This document shows, piece after piece, positions 1 to 7,868 of a stretch of DNA of 18,972 bases. Position numbers and translations under genes: made by a program. The stretch covers positions 1 to 18,972 of the forward strand of contig CAZPBC010000040.1 of the NCBI GenBank assembly GCA_964584775.1, written 5' to 3'. The notes beneath the pieces were generated by a model. It saw nothing but the letters and a program-made list of their open reading frames with translations, did not search any database and was not told where the DNA came from. This DNA is from CAZPBC01 sp964584775 (GTDB taxonomy: Bacteria > Chlamydiota > Chlamydiia > Chlamydiales > SLFE01). How positions within the stretch are numbered: the stretch's first letter is position 1; each line of letters begins with the position of its first letter.

Positions 1-582
1 ATCCGCTTCGTCGAGTTCTTCTTGGGTCGACTGGATATTGTGGCTAGAAACCATCGGGTCATCGTTTCCGTGAAGAAAAAGGGCTGACCCACTGAGCTTT
101 GGTTTGTTGGGAGTGCGGATGGCTTTGACATCACCTAGCTGGTCTGCAAGCACGGCATGGCAACAGACGATGCAGCGGACTTCTGCCACACTACGAAGCA
201 GTTCGAGGGCTGTGAGTCCACCGAAACAAAAACCGATCACTCCGACTCTTTGAGAATCGGTGTAAGGAACCTCGCAGACAACAGCAAGAGCTGCTTTTGC
301 TCGCTCTTGAAGCAGTTTACGCTCCTTGAAAAGAGGGAGCATTAACTCAAGAGACTCTTCGTCTGTTGTCGCGTTCTTACAATCTCCAAAGACATCCATA
401 GCAAAGGCGACATATCCCTTGCTTGCAAATTCGTCAGCTTTCTGTCTTGCAAAGTCATCTTGACCTCTCCAAGCGTGAGCGATTAAGACCGCAGGGCGTT
501 TTTCTGTAATAGAGTTATCGTAGGTTAAGTACCCTAACATCTGCTGGCCATCGAAAGAGTAGGGGACTGTAGATGCAAACAC
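1..582 (-). CDS. Dienelactone hydrolase family protein (C-terminus beyond window edge)
   Basis: Probable cytoplasmic alpha/beta hydrolase of the dienelactone hydrolase (DLH) family; members hydrolyse esters or lactones, and the substrate here is unknown. I read 194 codons with no stop, from a GTG at 582 to the window edge. The GTG is preceded by AGAGGAG at good spacing, so it is preferred over the internal ATG 14 codons later. Visible landmarks are AHAWRG near residue 35 (oxyanion region), GFCFGG with the nucleophile Cys119 in the typical GxCxGG elbow, and HGNDDPMV near residue 171, where Asp175 fits the catalytic acid. The catalytic His, expected about 25-35 residues later, lies outside the window. 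Family members are usually about 235-245 aa, so roughly 45 residues are missing because of the window edge, not because the gene is broken. The gene diverges from the CPAF-like gene. Family call is firm; substrate is not. Confidence 0.88.
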   Translation of the reverse strand, partial: MFASTVPYSFDGQQMLGYLTYDNSITEKRPAVLIAHAWRGQDDFARQKADEFASKGYVAFAMDVFGDCKNATTDEESLELMLPLFKERKLLQERAKAALAVVCEVPYTDSQRVGVIGFCFGGLTALELLRSVAEVRCIVCCHAVLADQLGDVKAIRTPNKPKLSGSALFLHGNDDPMVSSHNIQSTQEELDEAD

Positions 583-673
583 TCTGTTAACTCCTCTGCT
601 TTATATCGGATGGCGATTCAAAAAAATTTTGAAACTGGATCATCAAAAATCTCCCTCAAAAGAATTGTGCAGG

Positions 674-703
674 ACTATAACTGAAAATTTTAGAGTGTGT
701 AAA
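674..703 (-). promoter_or_regulatory. Candidate sigma70-type promoter for the DLH gene
   Basis: On the minus strand a TTTACA box (698-703) and a TATAGT box (674-679) are 18 nt apart, each one mismatch from consensus. The site would give a leader of about 85 nt before the GTG start. It lies in the AT-rich divergent spacer 583-822, where chance matches are common. Confidence 0.4.
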
Positions 704-767
704 GAAAAATCTTCTGTTTACTTCTACTTCGAAAATCTTTGAATTTGATACAATTTTTGAAGGTAGT

Positions 768-796
768 TTGATGTTTAATGAATCTAGATATAAAAT
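768..796 (+). promoter_or_regulatory. Candidate promoter for the CPAF-like gene
   Basis: TTGATG (768-773) and TAAAAT (791-796) are exactly 17 nt apart, about 26 nt before the TTG start. The -10 box has one mismatch and the -35 box two. The position relative to the gene is good, but the spacer is very AT-rich, so this remains a prediction. Confidence 0.42.
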
Positions 797-822
797 GAAT
801 CGAATCACAATTGGAGGTTATT

Positions 823-2520
823 TTGATTAAGAATGTATTACTACTATTACTAACTGTACCTTGCTTCCTTTTTTCATCTGCTCAACCGAAGGCTATAGGA
901 CCCTGCTTTAACCCAGAATCCCTCGTTGATGCCTTTCGGGAAAGAATCGAGACTGGGTACGCTCCCCAGGGCTGGAAATCTGAAACATTTGGGTGGGATC
1001 TTGACGTGGAAGTCAAGAAGGTGAAAGCAGCACTGAGGTCGTGTGAAACGGTGCCTGAAATGTCAACCGCCTTTGCTGGATTTTTCAACGGTATGCGAGA
1101 CTATCATGTGCGCATCATTTTCGCTGATGATGACTCCTACTCCTACCTACCTCTCATGGCGAAGACAGTGAATGGAAAAACCTTTATCACTCACGTGTTC
1201 CGAGAAATTGTGACTGAAGATGAGTGTCCTGTTCAAGTGGGGGATCAACTACTGACTTTTGATGGAAAACCGGTTGCGGAGGTTCTAAAAGAGATCACTG
1301 AAATCTCCACTCCCAATTCCAATCCTGCAACAGATGGCTCCTTTGCAGATACGACACTTCTTCTAAGAATTGGGGCTTTCGGACACCCAACGAAAGAGGG
1401 TAAAGTGAGTTTGACCTATCTGAGTAAGGATTCAAACGAAACAGAGAGTCTAGAGCTCGAATGGGAGCATTCAGCCTGTAAGCTTCCCTATTTCGGCTCT
1501 AAAAAGTCAGGGATTTTGTCTTCATGCCCTCTCTTTAACCGAAACTCAATGAACCATCAGATGACTTCTAATTGGGCAGTTGTAGATCCGAGGAAAAAGA
1601 TGATGGGAGGGACTCCTCTTCCAAATAGCATAGGTAGTCAGCATTCGCTTTTACCATCCCTCGGCGAGATTCTTTGGGAAGAGAGAGATTCACAACACTT
1701 CCAAGCCTATATCTACCGTCATCCTTCTGGAAAAAAAGTTGGTTTCTTAAGAATTCCAACCTTTTGGTTTGAGGAGGAGACAGCGGCTGAAGAAGCGTTT
1801 GCTCTCATTGATAAAATGGAACAAAACGCTGACTGCCTAGTCATTGATCAGATGAACAACGGTGGAGGAAATGCATTTTTTCTTTACTCCCTTCTATCAA
1901 AGTTGGTTACAGAAACAACTCAAGCACCTCGACATCGATTCGTGATCGATTATGAACTCATCACGACGGCTCGTCAATTTGAAGAGTACTTGAGCGATGA
2001 AAGGAATGTGACAGATCTGCTTGAAGAGTTATCCAGCTATGGATATGCGGATGAAAATGTGATGCTGGACAACATTCAGAATTGGGTTGCCTTTGTAAAA
2101 GAGGAGTGGGAGAGAGGGCACAGTCTCTCCGATCCTTTCTACCTTTATATTGGAGATTCAATCCAGCCGAACCCGAAGGGGGGATTCACAAAGCCCCTTC
2201 TTGTCTTGATCAACGAGTTGGACTTCTCTTGCGCCGACTTCTTTCCTGCGATTCTGCAAGATTGCGGCCGCGCCACTTTAATGGGCTCTAGAACGTCTGG
2301 AGCAGGAGGATATGTGACAGGGCAGGCAATTGGGACTCAAATGGGAACCATTGGATTCACATTGACGGGATCTATCGCTGAACGCCCGTCCGGAGAGCCT
2401 ATTGAGAACTTAGGTGTCATGCCTGATATTGAATATCAGCTCACAGAACAAGATCTTCAAGAGGGATACCGTCCTTTTGCTGAAGCGGTGAATCAAGCTG
2501 TTGAACAGCTATTGAAGTAG
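823..2520 (+). CDS. cpa: CPAF-like secreted serine protease (peptidase family S41)
   Basis: Homologue of chlamydial protease/proteasome-like activity factor, a Sec-exported protease that in Chlamydia reaches the host cytosol and is activated by self-cleavage. I place the start at TTG 823, because GGAGG at 813-817 sits 5 nt upstream; a TTG at 811 would overlap that site. The 565-aa product opens with a signal peptide (about residues 1-18). Blocks recalled from C. trachomatis CPAF are preserved: GYAPQGWK, GWDL, MRDYH, a PDZ-like VGDQLLTFDG near residue 140, VGFLRIPT, IDQMNNGGGN, DFSCADFFP and GSRTSGAGG. Triad positions are His95, Ser469 (within FSCADFFP) and Glu528 (IENLGV). The Chlamydia protein is about 600 aa, so this is essentially full length. 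The segment before LPNSIGSQ, where the Chlamydia inhibitory peptide lies, is divergent and shorter. Very confident in family; host targets cannot be inferred. Confidence 0.95.
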   Translation: MIKNVLLLLLTVPCFLFSSAQPKAIGPCFNPESLVDAFRERIETGYAPQGWKSETFGWDLDVEVKKVKAALRSCETVPEMSTAFAGFFNGMRDYHVRIIFADDDSYSYLPLMAKTVNGKTFITHVFREIVTEDECPVQVGDQLLTFDGKPVAEVLKEITEISTPNSNPATDGSFADTTLLLRIGAFGHPTKEGKVSLTYLSKDSNETESLELEWEHSACKLPYFGSKKSGILSSCPLFNRNSMNHQMTSNWAVVDPRKKMMGGTPLPNSIGSQHSLLPSLGEILWEERDSQHFQAYIYRHPSGKKVGFLRIPTFWFEEETAAEEAFALIDKMEQNADCLVIDQMNNGGGNAFFLYSLLSKLVTETTQAPRHRFVIDYELITTARQFEEYLSDERNVTDLLEELSSYGYADENVMLDNIQNWVAFVKEEWERGHSLSDPFYLYIGDSIQPNPKGGFTKPLLVLINELDFSCADFFPAILQDCGRATLMGSRTSGAGGYVTGQAIGTQMGTIGFTLTGSIAERPSGEPIENLGVMPDIEYQLTEQDLQEGYRPFAEAVNQAVEQLLK

Positions 2521-2528
2521 TCTTAAGC

Positions 2529-2560
2529 AGCAATAGGGGTGGAATTCCACCCCTATTGCT
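2529..2560. terminator. Perfect 14-bp hairpin between convergent genes
   Basis: Positions 2529-2542 are exactly complementary to 2547-2560, with a 4-nt AATT loop; the stem core is GGGGTGG/CCACCCC. It starts 9 nt after the CPAF-like stop codon and ends 11 nt before the stop codon of the minus-strand 633-aa gene. This placement suits a bidirectional terminator. Neither side has a long T-tract, so it may act partly as a 3'-end stabiliser. Confidence 0.75.
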
Positions 2561-2571
2561 ATCTTGATCAA

Positions 2572-4473
2572 TTACGCTGCGCGTTGTGTATTTCTTGGAC
2601 GAGGATACGAGTTATCCAACCAAAGGGTAAGAGGGGTGATCCCTCGAGAGACCTCAACGGCTCCAATCATGCCAAGCCCTAATGTGTAGGGGTCGTATTC
2701 CATTCTTTTGGTGAAGTCTTCTTCCAGCTTTTGAAGAACAGATAGCTCAGCTACGACCTGCTCTTTCACAATGTCAGGTTTTCCCGCTAAGTCTCGATAA
2801 AGGCCTTTGTCGCCATTACACCACTCGTTGATGGTCCCTAATTTATTCTCTGATCCTTCAAAAATGTGAAGCCAAGCTTCCAACGTCTTTCTTCTTTCAC
2901 TGATCTGCTGTAATAAACTTGATTTAACTTGCTCAAAGGAGCCCTCAGCTAAATAGGGTGCAAATAAGGATCTCAATTCACATAGTTTTTGATCACTTCT
3001 ATGTCTTCGTGAAAGACAATTGAATGTTTTCTCAAGTATGAGAAGAAGCTCTCTCACTTTGACCCACTCTAAATATTCCTCTATGAAAGGTTTTAGCTGG
3101 TTCTGAGCATGTGTCGCAGCTTTATCTGCGAGCCCGCTAGGAGGTTTACTAGTTTCTACTATTTCTCTTAGAGTGCTTGTCTCTTTGAGTCGCTGGTCAT
3201 AGAGGTTGTATATGCCTGAGATGAGCCCTTGTGTGATGGGATCAAACGAGACGATGATGTCTCGTTTTTTTGTCGGGTTAAAATCAATGGCGGCTTGATT
3301 TTCGTCTTTTGCCAGAGCAATCCCTTCACTGCGGAGTTTTTGAGCTAGTAGTGAATTATTTCCCTCTGCAAGTGCATGAATATTCTTCGATTCTGCAAAA
3401 CGCAGAACTCTATCAAACATCCTTCTGACTTGTGCCTGCACCTCAAACATATCTCTTGCATCACCCACATAGATTAGCATTTCGTTTCTGACTATCTGAT
3501 GACGATTAGCGACCCCTTTTGATGGTTCAGTCATGAGCACAAAGAGAGTCTCAGCACTGAGTAGGGTTTCTCTAGGGGGACGAACCGAGTCTTGCTCTGC
3601 AACGATTTCTGGGAAGCTTTTTCGATAATCTGGGACACGGCTTTGGTAGCGGTGATCGGGAATGGGGGCAAGATTGAGACTTTCAAGATGGGATACGAGT
3701 GCTGTAAGACGATCCCTTCTTGCAACGGCAAGAGCAGCAGATCGTACTTCATGTTCTAGAGCAGCTTGTGAGTACTCCGCCTCTAATTCTTTATAAGCAC
3801 CTGTCACTTTGTTCCAGGATTTTTTCTCTCCAACTTCTCGACCATTGAGAGCGATTCTCACGCTCCTTGCAATGTAGGACCATTGGCTGAGCTTAAAAAC
3901 ATCAAAATCAATCTGGAGAATTTTTGCAAATTTCATCCCATCTAGCTTAAGGTCCGTTTCGACTTCATCTTCGAGCATTTCGCTAGTCAGTTCACGGCCT
4001 GTTTTCACATCGTTGGGTTTAGGAGCTGGAGGGGCAGTAAACCTCCCGGGACCCTTGACGTTTCCCTCACGATCGACGCTCACTTGATTGAGCTGTTTTA
4101 GTGAAGCTAAGTGCTTCTTCCAAACAGGATCGCCACTCGCTGCCATTTCTTGAGCAAAGACAAGCACTGTGTGGAAGATGAGGTAGTCCTTCGCATAACT
4201 GGGTTCAACTGCACTTTCTGTGAGTCTTGAGATAGTGACTCTTTTCTTAGGTGAAGTCGGCCCTTCGGAGGCTTTAAAAAGAGCTGCAATCTCTTTTCCT
4301 CCCGTCGCTGTAGGATCTATCGGCTGCCGCCTTTTCATGATCTGATCAATTCTCTCTTGAAGTTTGCCAACTTCAGGGAGTTTCTCAGCTGTACTAGTAT
4401 TAATTTTGAGTGCAGAAGATAGGAGTAATGCTGTCCGGCTCCATTGATCGGAGCGATTGGAACTCAAGCCCAT
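2572..4473 (-). CDS. Orphan 633-aa protein, mostly alpha-helical, possible secreted effector
   Basis: I do not recognise this family with confidence. The start is well supported: AGGAGG lies 5 nt before the ATG at 4473. The 633-aa product has no signal peptide and no clear membrane segment, so it is cytosolic or exported by a signal-peptide-independent route such as type III secretion (inference). It is rich in charged, helix-forming stretches, especially residues 215-270, 330-360 and 455-535. A Pro-rich linker lies near 143-153. Residues 181-193 (KFAKILQIDFDVF) faintly recall the first conserved block of RasGEF (Cdc25) domains, and 308-358 faintly recalls a RasGEF N-terminal (REM-like) segment. 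The order would be reversed from the usual one, so this is only a lead. It is convergent with the CPAF-like gene and follows a lipoprotein gene on the same strand across a 99-nt AT-rich gap. Confidence 0.8.
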   Translation of the reverse strand: MGLSSNRSDQWSRTALLLSSALKINTSTAEKLPEVGKLQERIDQIMKRRQPIDPTATGGKEIAALFKASEGPTSPKKRVTISRLTESAVEPSYAKDYLIFHTVLVFAQEMAASGDPVWKKHLASLKQLNQVSVDREGNVKGPGRFTAPPAPKPNDVKTGRELTSEMLEDEVETDLKLDGMKFAKILQIDFDVFKLSQWSYIARSVRIALNGREVGEKKSWNKVTGAYKELEAEYSQAALEHEVRSAALAVARRDRLTALVSHLESLNLAPIPDHRYQSRVPDYRKSFPEIVAEQDSVRPPRETLLSAETLFVLMTEPSKGVANRHQIVRNEMLIYVGDARDMFEVQAQVRRMFDRVLRFAESKNIHALAEGNNSLLAQKLRSEGIALAKDENQAAIDFNPTKKRDIIVSFDPITQGLISGIYNLYDQRLKETSTLREIVETSKPPSGLADKAATHAQNQLKPFIEEYLEWVKVRELLLILEKTFNCLSRRHRSDQKLCELRSLFAPYLAEGSFEQVKSSLLQQISERRKTLEAWLHIFEGSENKLGTINEWCNGDKGLYRDLAGKPDIVKEQVVAELSVLQKLEEDFTKRMEYDPYTLGLGMIGAVEVSRGITPLTLWLDNSYPRPRNTQRAA

Positions 4474-4538
4474 ACTAACCTCCTATGTGTTAGTTGGTCT
4501 CCTTTCCTTCATCTTCCTTTTTAAAAGAAATAATTGTC

Positions 4539-4574
4539 AAATAATTGATATAAATTATTGAAAATCAATTATTT
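4539..4574. repeat. AT-rich 11-bp inverted repeat upstream of the orphan gene
   Basis: AAATAATTGAT at 4539-4549 is exactly complementary to ATCAATTATTT at 4564-4574, separated by 14 nt. The right arm overlaps the stop codon of the upstream lipoprotein gene. A further partial copy (AAATAATTG) begins just left of the dyad, and a TTGACA hexamer (minus strand) lies at 4535-4540. It could be an operator, an AT-rich protein-binding site or a weak terminator for the lipoprotein transcript. Confidence 0.5.
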
Positions 4575-4947
4575 AAATTTGTTTTGCGCGAATGGAGTCT
4601 TGAGTTTTGGGGTTGGTCAGCATGACTGTATAAGAGAGCTCAGGATCGTAAGTAATCCAAACGTCTTGGCCAATAGACCAGCCCTCTAAATTCCACCCGT
4701 GATAAGGATAAATCTTATAAGTCACCCCGTTGCTCAAGGTGATCTTTTCTTTGTAGGCATGTGAAGAGGGGCCCAGTTCTTCAATCACCAGCGATTGAGC
4801 AGAATCGGGTTCTTCTTGAATAGGAGGCTCCTCTTTTTCTAAGGTATTTATAGACAGTGAATTATGAACAATGGGAGTGCTTTTCTGCTCGTAGCAGCAG
4901 CCAGTAAGTAGAAATAGGGTGATTCCCAAAACTCCGAATTGCTTCAT
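4573..4947 (-). CDS. Small predicted lipoprotein, function unknown
   Basis: A 124-aa protein with a clear lipoprotein signal: a short basic N-terminus, a hydrophobic stretch and the lipobox LLTGC, making Cys17 the predicted lipidated residue, so it should be membrane anchored. After it comes an acidic Glu/Pro-rich linker (about residues 36-50), then a compact domain containing ITLSNGVTYKIYP and a Trp-rich GWNLEGWSIGQDVWITY stretch that looks beta-rich. The start is supported by AAAGGAGG 6 nt before the ATG and by a near-consensus promoter just upstream. I know no family for the C-terminal domain. The 633-aa orphan follows on the same strand after 99 nt and could share its transcript, although an AT-rich dyad lies between them. 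Lipoprotein call is firm; function is unknown. Confidence 0.85.
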   Translation of the reverse strand: MKQFGVLGITLFLLTGCCYEQKSTPIVHNSLSINTLEKEEPPIQEEPDSAQSLVIEELGPSSHAYKEKITLSNGVTYKIYPYHGWNLEGWSIGQDVWITYDPELSYTVMLTNPKTQDSIRAKQI

Positions 4948-4976
4948 TCTGTGCCTCCTTTGCTAAATTTAAAAAA

Positions 4977-5005
4977 ATTATAGCCGAATTAAGGGTAAAA
5001 GTCAA
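4977..5005 (-). promoter_or_regulatory. Near-consensus sigma70-type promoter of the lipoprotein gene
   Basis: On the minus strand TTGACT (5000-5005) and a perfect TATAAT (4977-4982) are separated by exactly 17 nt. Expected transcription start is about 20-25 nt before the ATG at 4947, leaving room for the visible GGAGG site. This is the best promoter match in the window. Confidence 0.75.
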
Positions 5006-5040
5006 TGAAAGAACCGGATCGGAAAAGATGTAAAAAATAT

Positions 5041-5691
5041 TTAAAGTACTAATAGTTCGTGATTTATGATTCGCATCTCCCTTTTCCAAAGAGCGATATC
5101 TTCTCTTTTGTGGAGGTCAAGTCCGAGAAGGTGAGGGAGACGCCCCGCAAACGATGGGTCCATCAAGTTATAGCGGAGGTTTCTCTCTAAAAGAATTCCT
5201 CTAGAGCTTGCGTAAAGGTGCATTTCAAGGAGTTCGTCTCTGTTCTCTTCCAGTAGGCGGTTTTTTCGGAAAAAGAGTCCTGGATGAACCCAGATCACGG
5301 GGAGCTCTTGAATAAGTGATTCGACAGAGTGGAGGAATTGTCTCCAAGCTTCACTGAAGAGGCTGAGGTCCGGCGGGAAGGCATGTTCTGCGACGCCAAC
5401 ATAGCTGGCAAGTTGAAGGTCCTTTTCGCTAATGTCGAGAGTTCCATCAGGAAGGAGCTTAGCCTCAAACCCCACATCAGCCCGAATCTCAAAGTTGTCA
5501 CTTTCACGATGGACCTCTTCAATGAGCTGCTCAGGTGAGTAGGTCGGACTACGGCGTATATGCTCAAGAAAGTAGAGCTGCTGGATACCCTCACTTTGAG
5601 CGAGCTCGAAGATCTCTTTCACCGTGAGGTTGCCATCTGTATGGGATGTATGGAGGTGAAACCAGCAGGTAGGGCTAGAGCTAAAAGACAT
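5041..5691 (-). CDS. PHP-domain metallohydrolase
   Basis: A 216-aa protein with essentially the whole metal-ligand set of the PHP (polymerase and histidinol phosphatase) superfamily: FHLHTSHTDG (His12, His14, Asp19), LEH (His44), GFEAK (Glu76), AEHAF (His103), WVHPG (His136) and a terminal GLDLH (Asp192, His194) where GSDAH is usual. These normally bind two or three Zn/Mn/Fe ions that hydrolyse a phosphoester, and the set looks complete enough for an active enzyme. No signal peptide is seen, so it is probably cytoplasmic. The ATG lies inside the 3' end of the ATP-grasp gene (11-nt overlap), with GAGGG upstream. This implies translational coupling and a shared pathway. The substrate is unknown; histidinol phosphate is unlikely, because no histidine biosynthesis genes are nearby. 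Confidence 0.85.
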   Translation of the reverse strand: MSFSSSPTCWFHLHTSHTDGNLTVKEIFELAQSEGIQQLYFLEHIRRSPTYSPEQLIEEVHRESDNFEIRADVGFEAKLLPDGTLDISEKDLQLASYVGVAEHAFPPDLSLFSEAWRQFLHSVESLIQELPVIWVHPGLFFRKNRLLEENRDELLEMHLYASSRGILLERNLRYNLMDPSFAGRLPHLLGLDLHKREDIALWKREMRIINHELLVL

Positions 5692-6739
5692 GGCAAGCGC
5701 CCTCGTTTTGGAAAGCGCCTCCCCAATAGCGGTAAAAGGAGGATGAGGCAGAATTTTTTGTCAGTGGAGGGGAAGGAAGATCGAGTGCGTCACTGATTGC
5801 GTGGGCAATGAGATTCACACCTGCACTCAAGGTGGCCGCCATGGTTCCTTGAACTCTTGGATTGCATTCGAGGAGCTTCAAGTGTCCCTCTTTGTCCTCC
5901 TTGAACTGCATTCCGTAGAGGTGAGTGAGACCTAACAGTTTACCTGCTTCAATCACCACTTTTTCGAGTTCAGGATGGGGTTCAACGGTCGTCACAAAGC
6001 TGATTCCTGTCCGGATCTGGTTGCGCCTTCTTACGAGAGCGACTTCATGATTTTCGTTTAGAAGGGCATCGACACTGAACTCATCTCCAGGTAAGTATTC
6101 AGAGAGAATCACCTCGAAGTCAGAGGGTGCACCTTCATAAATGCGGAGTAGTTCACGAAGAGGCATCTCTATGCCTAACGGTTTTTCAGTGATGAAACGC
6201 TCGAAGCTCAACTGTTTCTCTGTCAGTATACGAAAGCCTCTCATTCCAGAACTACAAGGAGGTTTAATGACCACAGGGGAGTCGGGGTAACCTAGCTGGA
6301 GTGCAGCCTCTTCGATTTCAGCTAGACTCTGTGCAAGATGGAATGTGGGATGAGGGAGATGGTGCTGCTTGAACACTTCAAGCAAACGTCCTTTATGGTT
6401 CGCGAGTTCTATGGCCTCTCTAGACGCCACAAGGACGGGGGCGTGAAGCTTTTCTCTAAGCGAAGAAAGGGCAGCGACTTCACGTGTCGTTTGAGGCAGA
6501 ATCAGGTCGACATCTTGTAGAATACAAATTTCTTGAATCCTGTCGAAATAGGAGGGGGATTCCGGTGGAGGAACGGTATAAAACTCATCGACTAATGCTT
6601 TGCCAGCGGCACCTTCATGTAAGTCGACTCCGATAAGCCTGAGAGGGGGAAGGTGACTATTTTGGATACAGTGGATGGTCCCTTTTGTTCCTGGGGCTCC
6701 GACACCTGTAATCAAAATTTTTAATTGTGAACTGGTCAT
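5681..6739 (-). CDS. ATP-grasp ligase, carbamoyl-phosphate-synthase-like
   Basis: A 352-aa enzyme of the ATP-grasp superfamily, which activates a carboxylate through an acyl phosphate and joins it to an amine, thiol or similar nucleophile. An N-terminal pre-ATP-grasp Rossmann-like region opens with KILITGVGAPGTKG (residues 7-20). The ATP-binding part includes VVIKPPCSSGMRGF (Lys159; flexible Gly-rich loop near 163-169), EYLPGDEFSVD (214-224) and the Mg-binding ECNPR (Glu291, Asn293, Arg295). The nearest relatives by feel are stand-alone CarB-like ATP-grasp proteins found in biosynthetic and surface-sugar clusters. The start at 6739 gives a normal N-terminus, but its ribosome binding site is weak (GTAGGA about 12 nt away). 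It overlaps the PHP gene by 11 nt, so both are probably made together and act on the same metabolite. Substrate unknown. Confidence 0.88.
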   Translation of the reverse strand: MTSSQLKILITGVGAPGTKGTIHCIQNSHLPPLRLIGVDLHEGAAGKALVDEFYTVPPPESPSYFDRIQEICILQDVDLILPQTTREVAALSSLREKLHAPVLVASREAIELANHKGRLLEVFKQHHLPHPTFHLAQSLAEIEEAALQLGYPDSPVVIKPPCSSGMRGFRILTEKQLSFERFITEKPLGIEMPLRELLRIYEGAPSDFEVILSEYLPGDEFSVDALLNENHEVALVRRRNQIRTGISFVTTVEPHPELEKVVIEAGKLLGLTHLYGMQFKEDKEGHLKLLECNPRVQGTMAATLSAGVNLIAHAISDALDLPSPPLTKNSASSSFYRYWGGAFQNEGACHVF

Positions 6740-6801
6740 GGGTTTTTACATCCTACCATGCCTAAGACTTTTCTTGGAGGGGGGAGATGAGTAGGTATCA
6801 C

Positions 6802-6830
6802 TTTAAAAGAAAACAAATAGATGCTACAAT
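6802..6830 (+). promoter_or_regulatory. Candidate promoter for the first HAF-like gene
   Basis: TTTAAA (6802-6807) and TACAAT (6825-6830) are 17 nt apart and end 35 nt before the ATG at 6866. The -10 box has one mismatch and the -35 box two. The position is suitable in an otherwise empty 126-nt divergent spacer. Confidence 0.38.
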
Positions 6831-6865
6831 TCTTTGGATTTAAATAAATTTAGTGAGGTAATTAC

Positions 6866-7822
6866 ATGTTTTTTAGAAAACTGCTTTTTCTTTTATTTCT
6901 TCCGATAATTAGTTGTGCAGCAGCTTCTTTTGAGGTGGCGCAAGTCATCCCTGGTGAAGGGGAGGTGTGTGTCGTCATCGCATTGAATAACCAAAATCAG
7001 GCTCTAGGTTTGGATGATGTAGGGTACTTTTTCTGGAGCGAAGAGACGGGACAGGTCAGGCTCTGTTCTGATCAGGCTATGCAGCCGCTTTTGAATGGCA
7101 AAGGAGAAGTTTTACTTGCTGGGTCTGAATTTGCAACAGGACTTCAGATTTGGGATACAGAGAGAGGTTTTCAAGATCTATCACTCCCTAAAGGTGTGAA
7201 GAATGCCATGCCCGTAGGCTTCAATGATGCGGGACAACTTTCAGTGATCATTGGAGAAACTTGGGATAAAGCTCATCAGTATTGTTATGAGAACGGAGAG
7301 TGGAAAAAGCTGAGTCAACCGTGTCTACTGACAAGAAAAATGACAAATGATGGAAAGTTGCTCTTTACGAAGTACAATCCTAGTACGGGGAAATATGGTC
7401 CGGCTTTTTATGAACACAAATCTGGTCAGACACAGAGTTGGTTTTTTAATGAAAGCAGTCTAGCTCTAGGCTGTGACGAAACAGGCTTGATTGTCGGTGG
7501 ATCTGAGGATTTTCAACGAGGATGGTTTTTAAACAGTCAAAATGGAGAGCAGTGGACATTTACAAATTATGTTCCCAAAAAAATCAATGCTCATATGGAA
7601 ACGATTGGTGTCCTCTCTCAAAGTGAAGATGAAGCCTTAGGTCCATCTTCGAGCTACTATGCAAACTTAGAATCGGGAGAGATGGTGCATGCATCAAAAC
7701 TGGTTGATGATGACTCTGTCGTTCTTCTTTTGGTGACAGACATCAATGAACGTGGATGGATTTCGGGTGTCGCTTCTGTGAAAGCCGAAATTCAAGGGGT
7801 GATCCTGAAGCCGAAAAAGTAG
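6866..7822 (+). CDS. Exported HAF-repeat-like protein, paralogue A
   Basis: A 318-aa exported protein with recurring motifs of the form (I/L)N-x-x-G/Q-x-x-x-G: LNNQNQALGL with FFW (near residue 40), FNDAGQL, MTNDGKLLF, CDETGLIVGG, INAHMETIGV and TDINERGWISGV. This pattern resembles the 'extracellular repeat, HAF family' seen in beta-propeller-like secreted proteins; I infer a beta-rich fold without known enzyme activity. The N-terminus is a signal peptide; IISC at residues 14-17 also fits a lipobox, so it may be a lipoprotein. The start has GTGAGG 8 nt before the ATG. The 318-aa protein at 8137-9093 is a clear paralogue of equal length, sharing LNN-NQ, FFWS, KM-GKLLFT, VTDIN-GWI-G and GVILKPK. 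Duplication is firm; function unknown. Confidence 0.85.
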   Translation: MFFRKLLFLLFLPIISCAAASFEVAQVIPGEGEVCVVIALNNQNQALGLDDVGYFFWSEETGQVRLCSDQAMQPLLNGKGEVLLAGSEFATGLQIWDTERGFQDLSLPKGVKNAMPVGFNDAGQLSVIIGETWDKAHQYCYENGEWKKLSQPCLLTRKMTNDGKLLFTKYNPSTGKYGPAFYEHKSGQTQSWFFNESSLALGCDETGLIVGGSEDFQRGWFLNSQNGEQWTFTNYVPKKINAHMETIGVLSQSEDEALGPSSSYYANLESGEMVHASKLVDDDSVVLLLVTDINERGWISGVASVKAEIQGVILKPKK

Positions 7823-7868
7823 ATCTAGGGTCATGTAACACTCTTTATACACCTAAGGAGTGATGCAC

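Noticed and set aside
157..345. A 62-codon plus-strand frame at the left edge.
   Set aside because: Antisense to the hydrolase active-site region; no support of its own.
811..822. TTG at 811 as start of the CPAF-like gene.
   Set aside because: The GGAGG ribosome binding site lies at 813-817, inside that frame, and fits the TTG at 823 instead.
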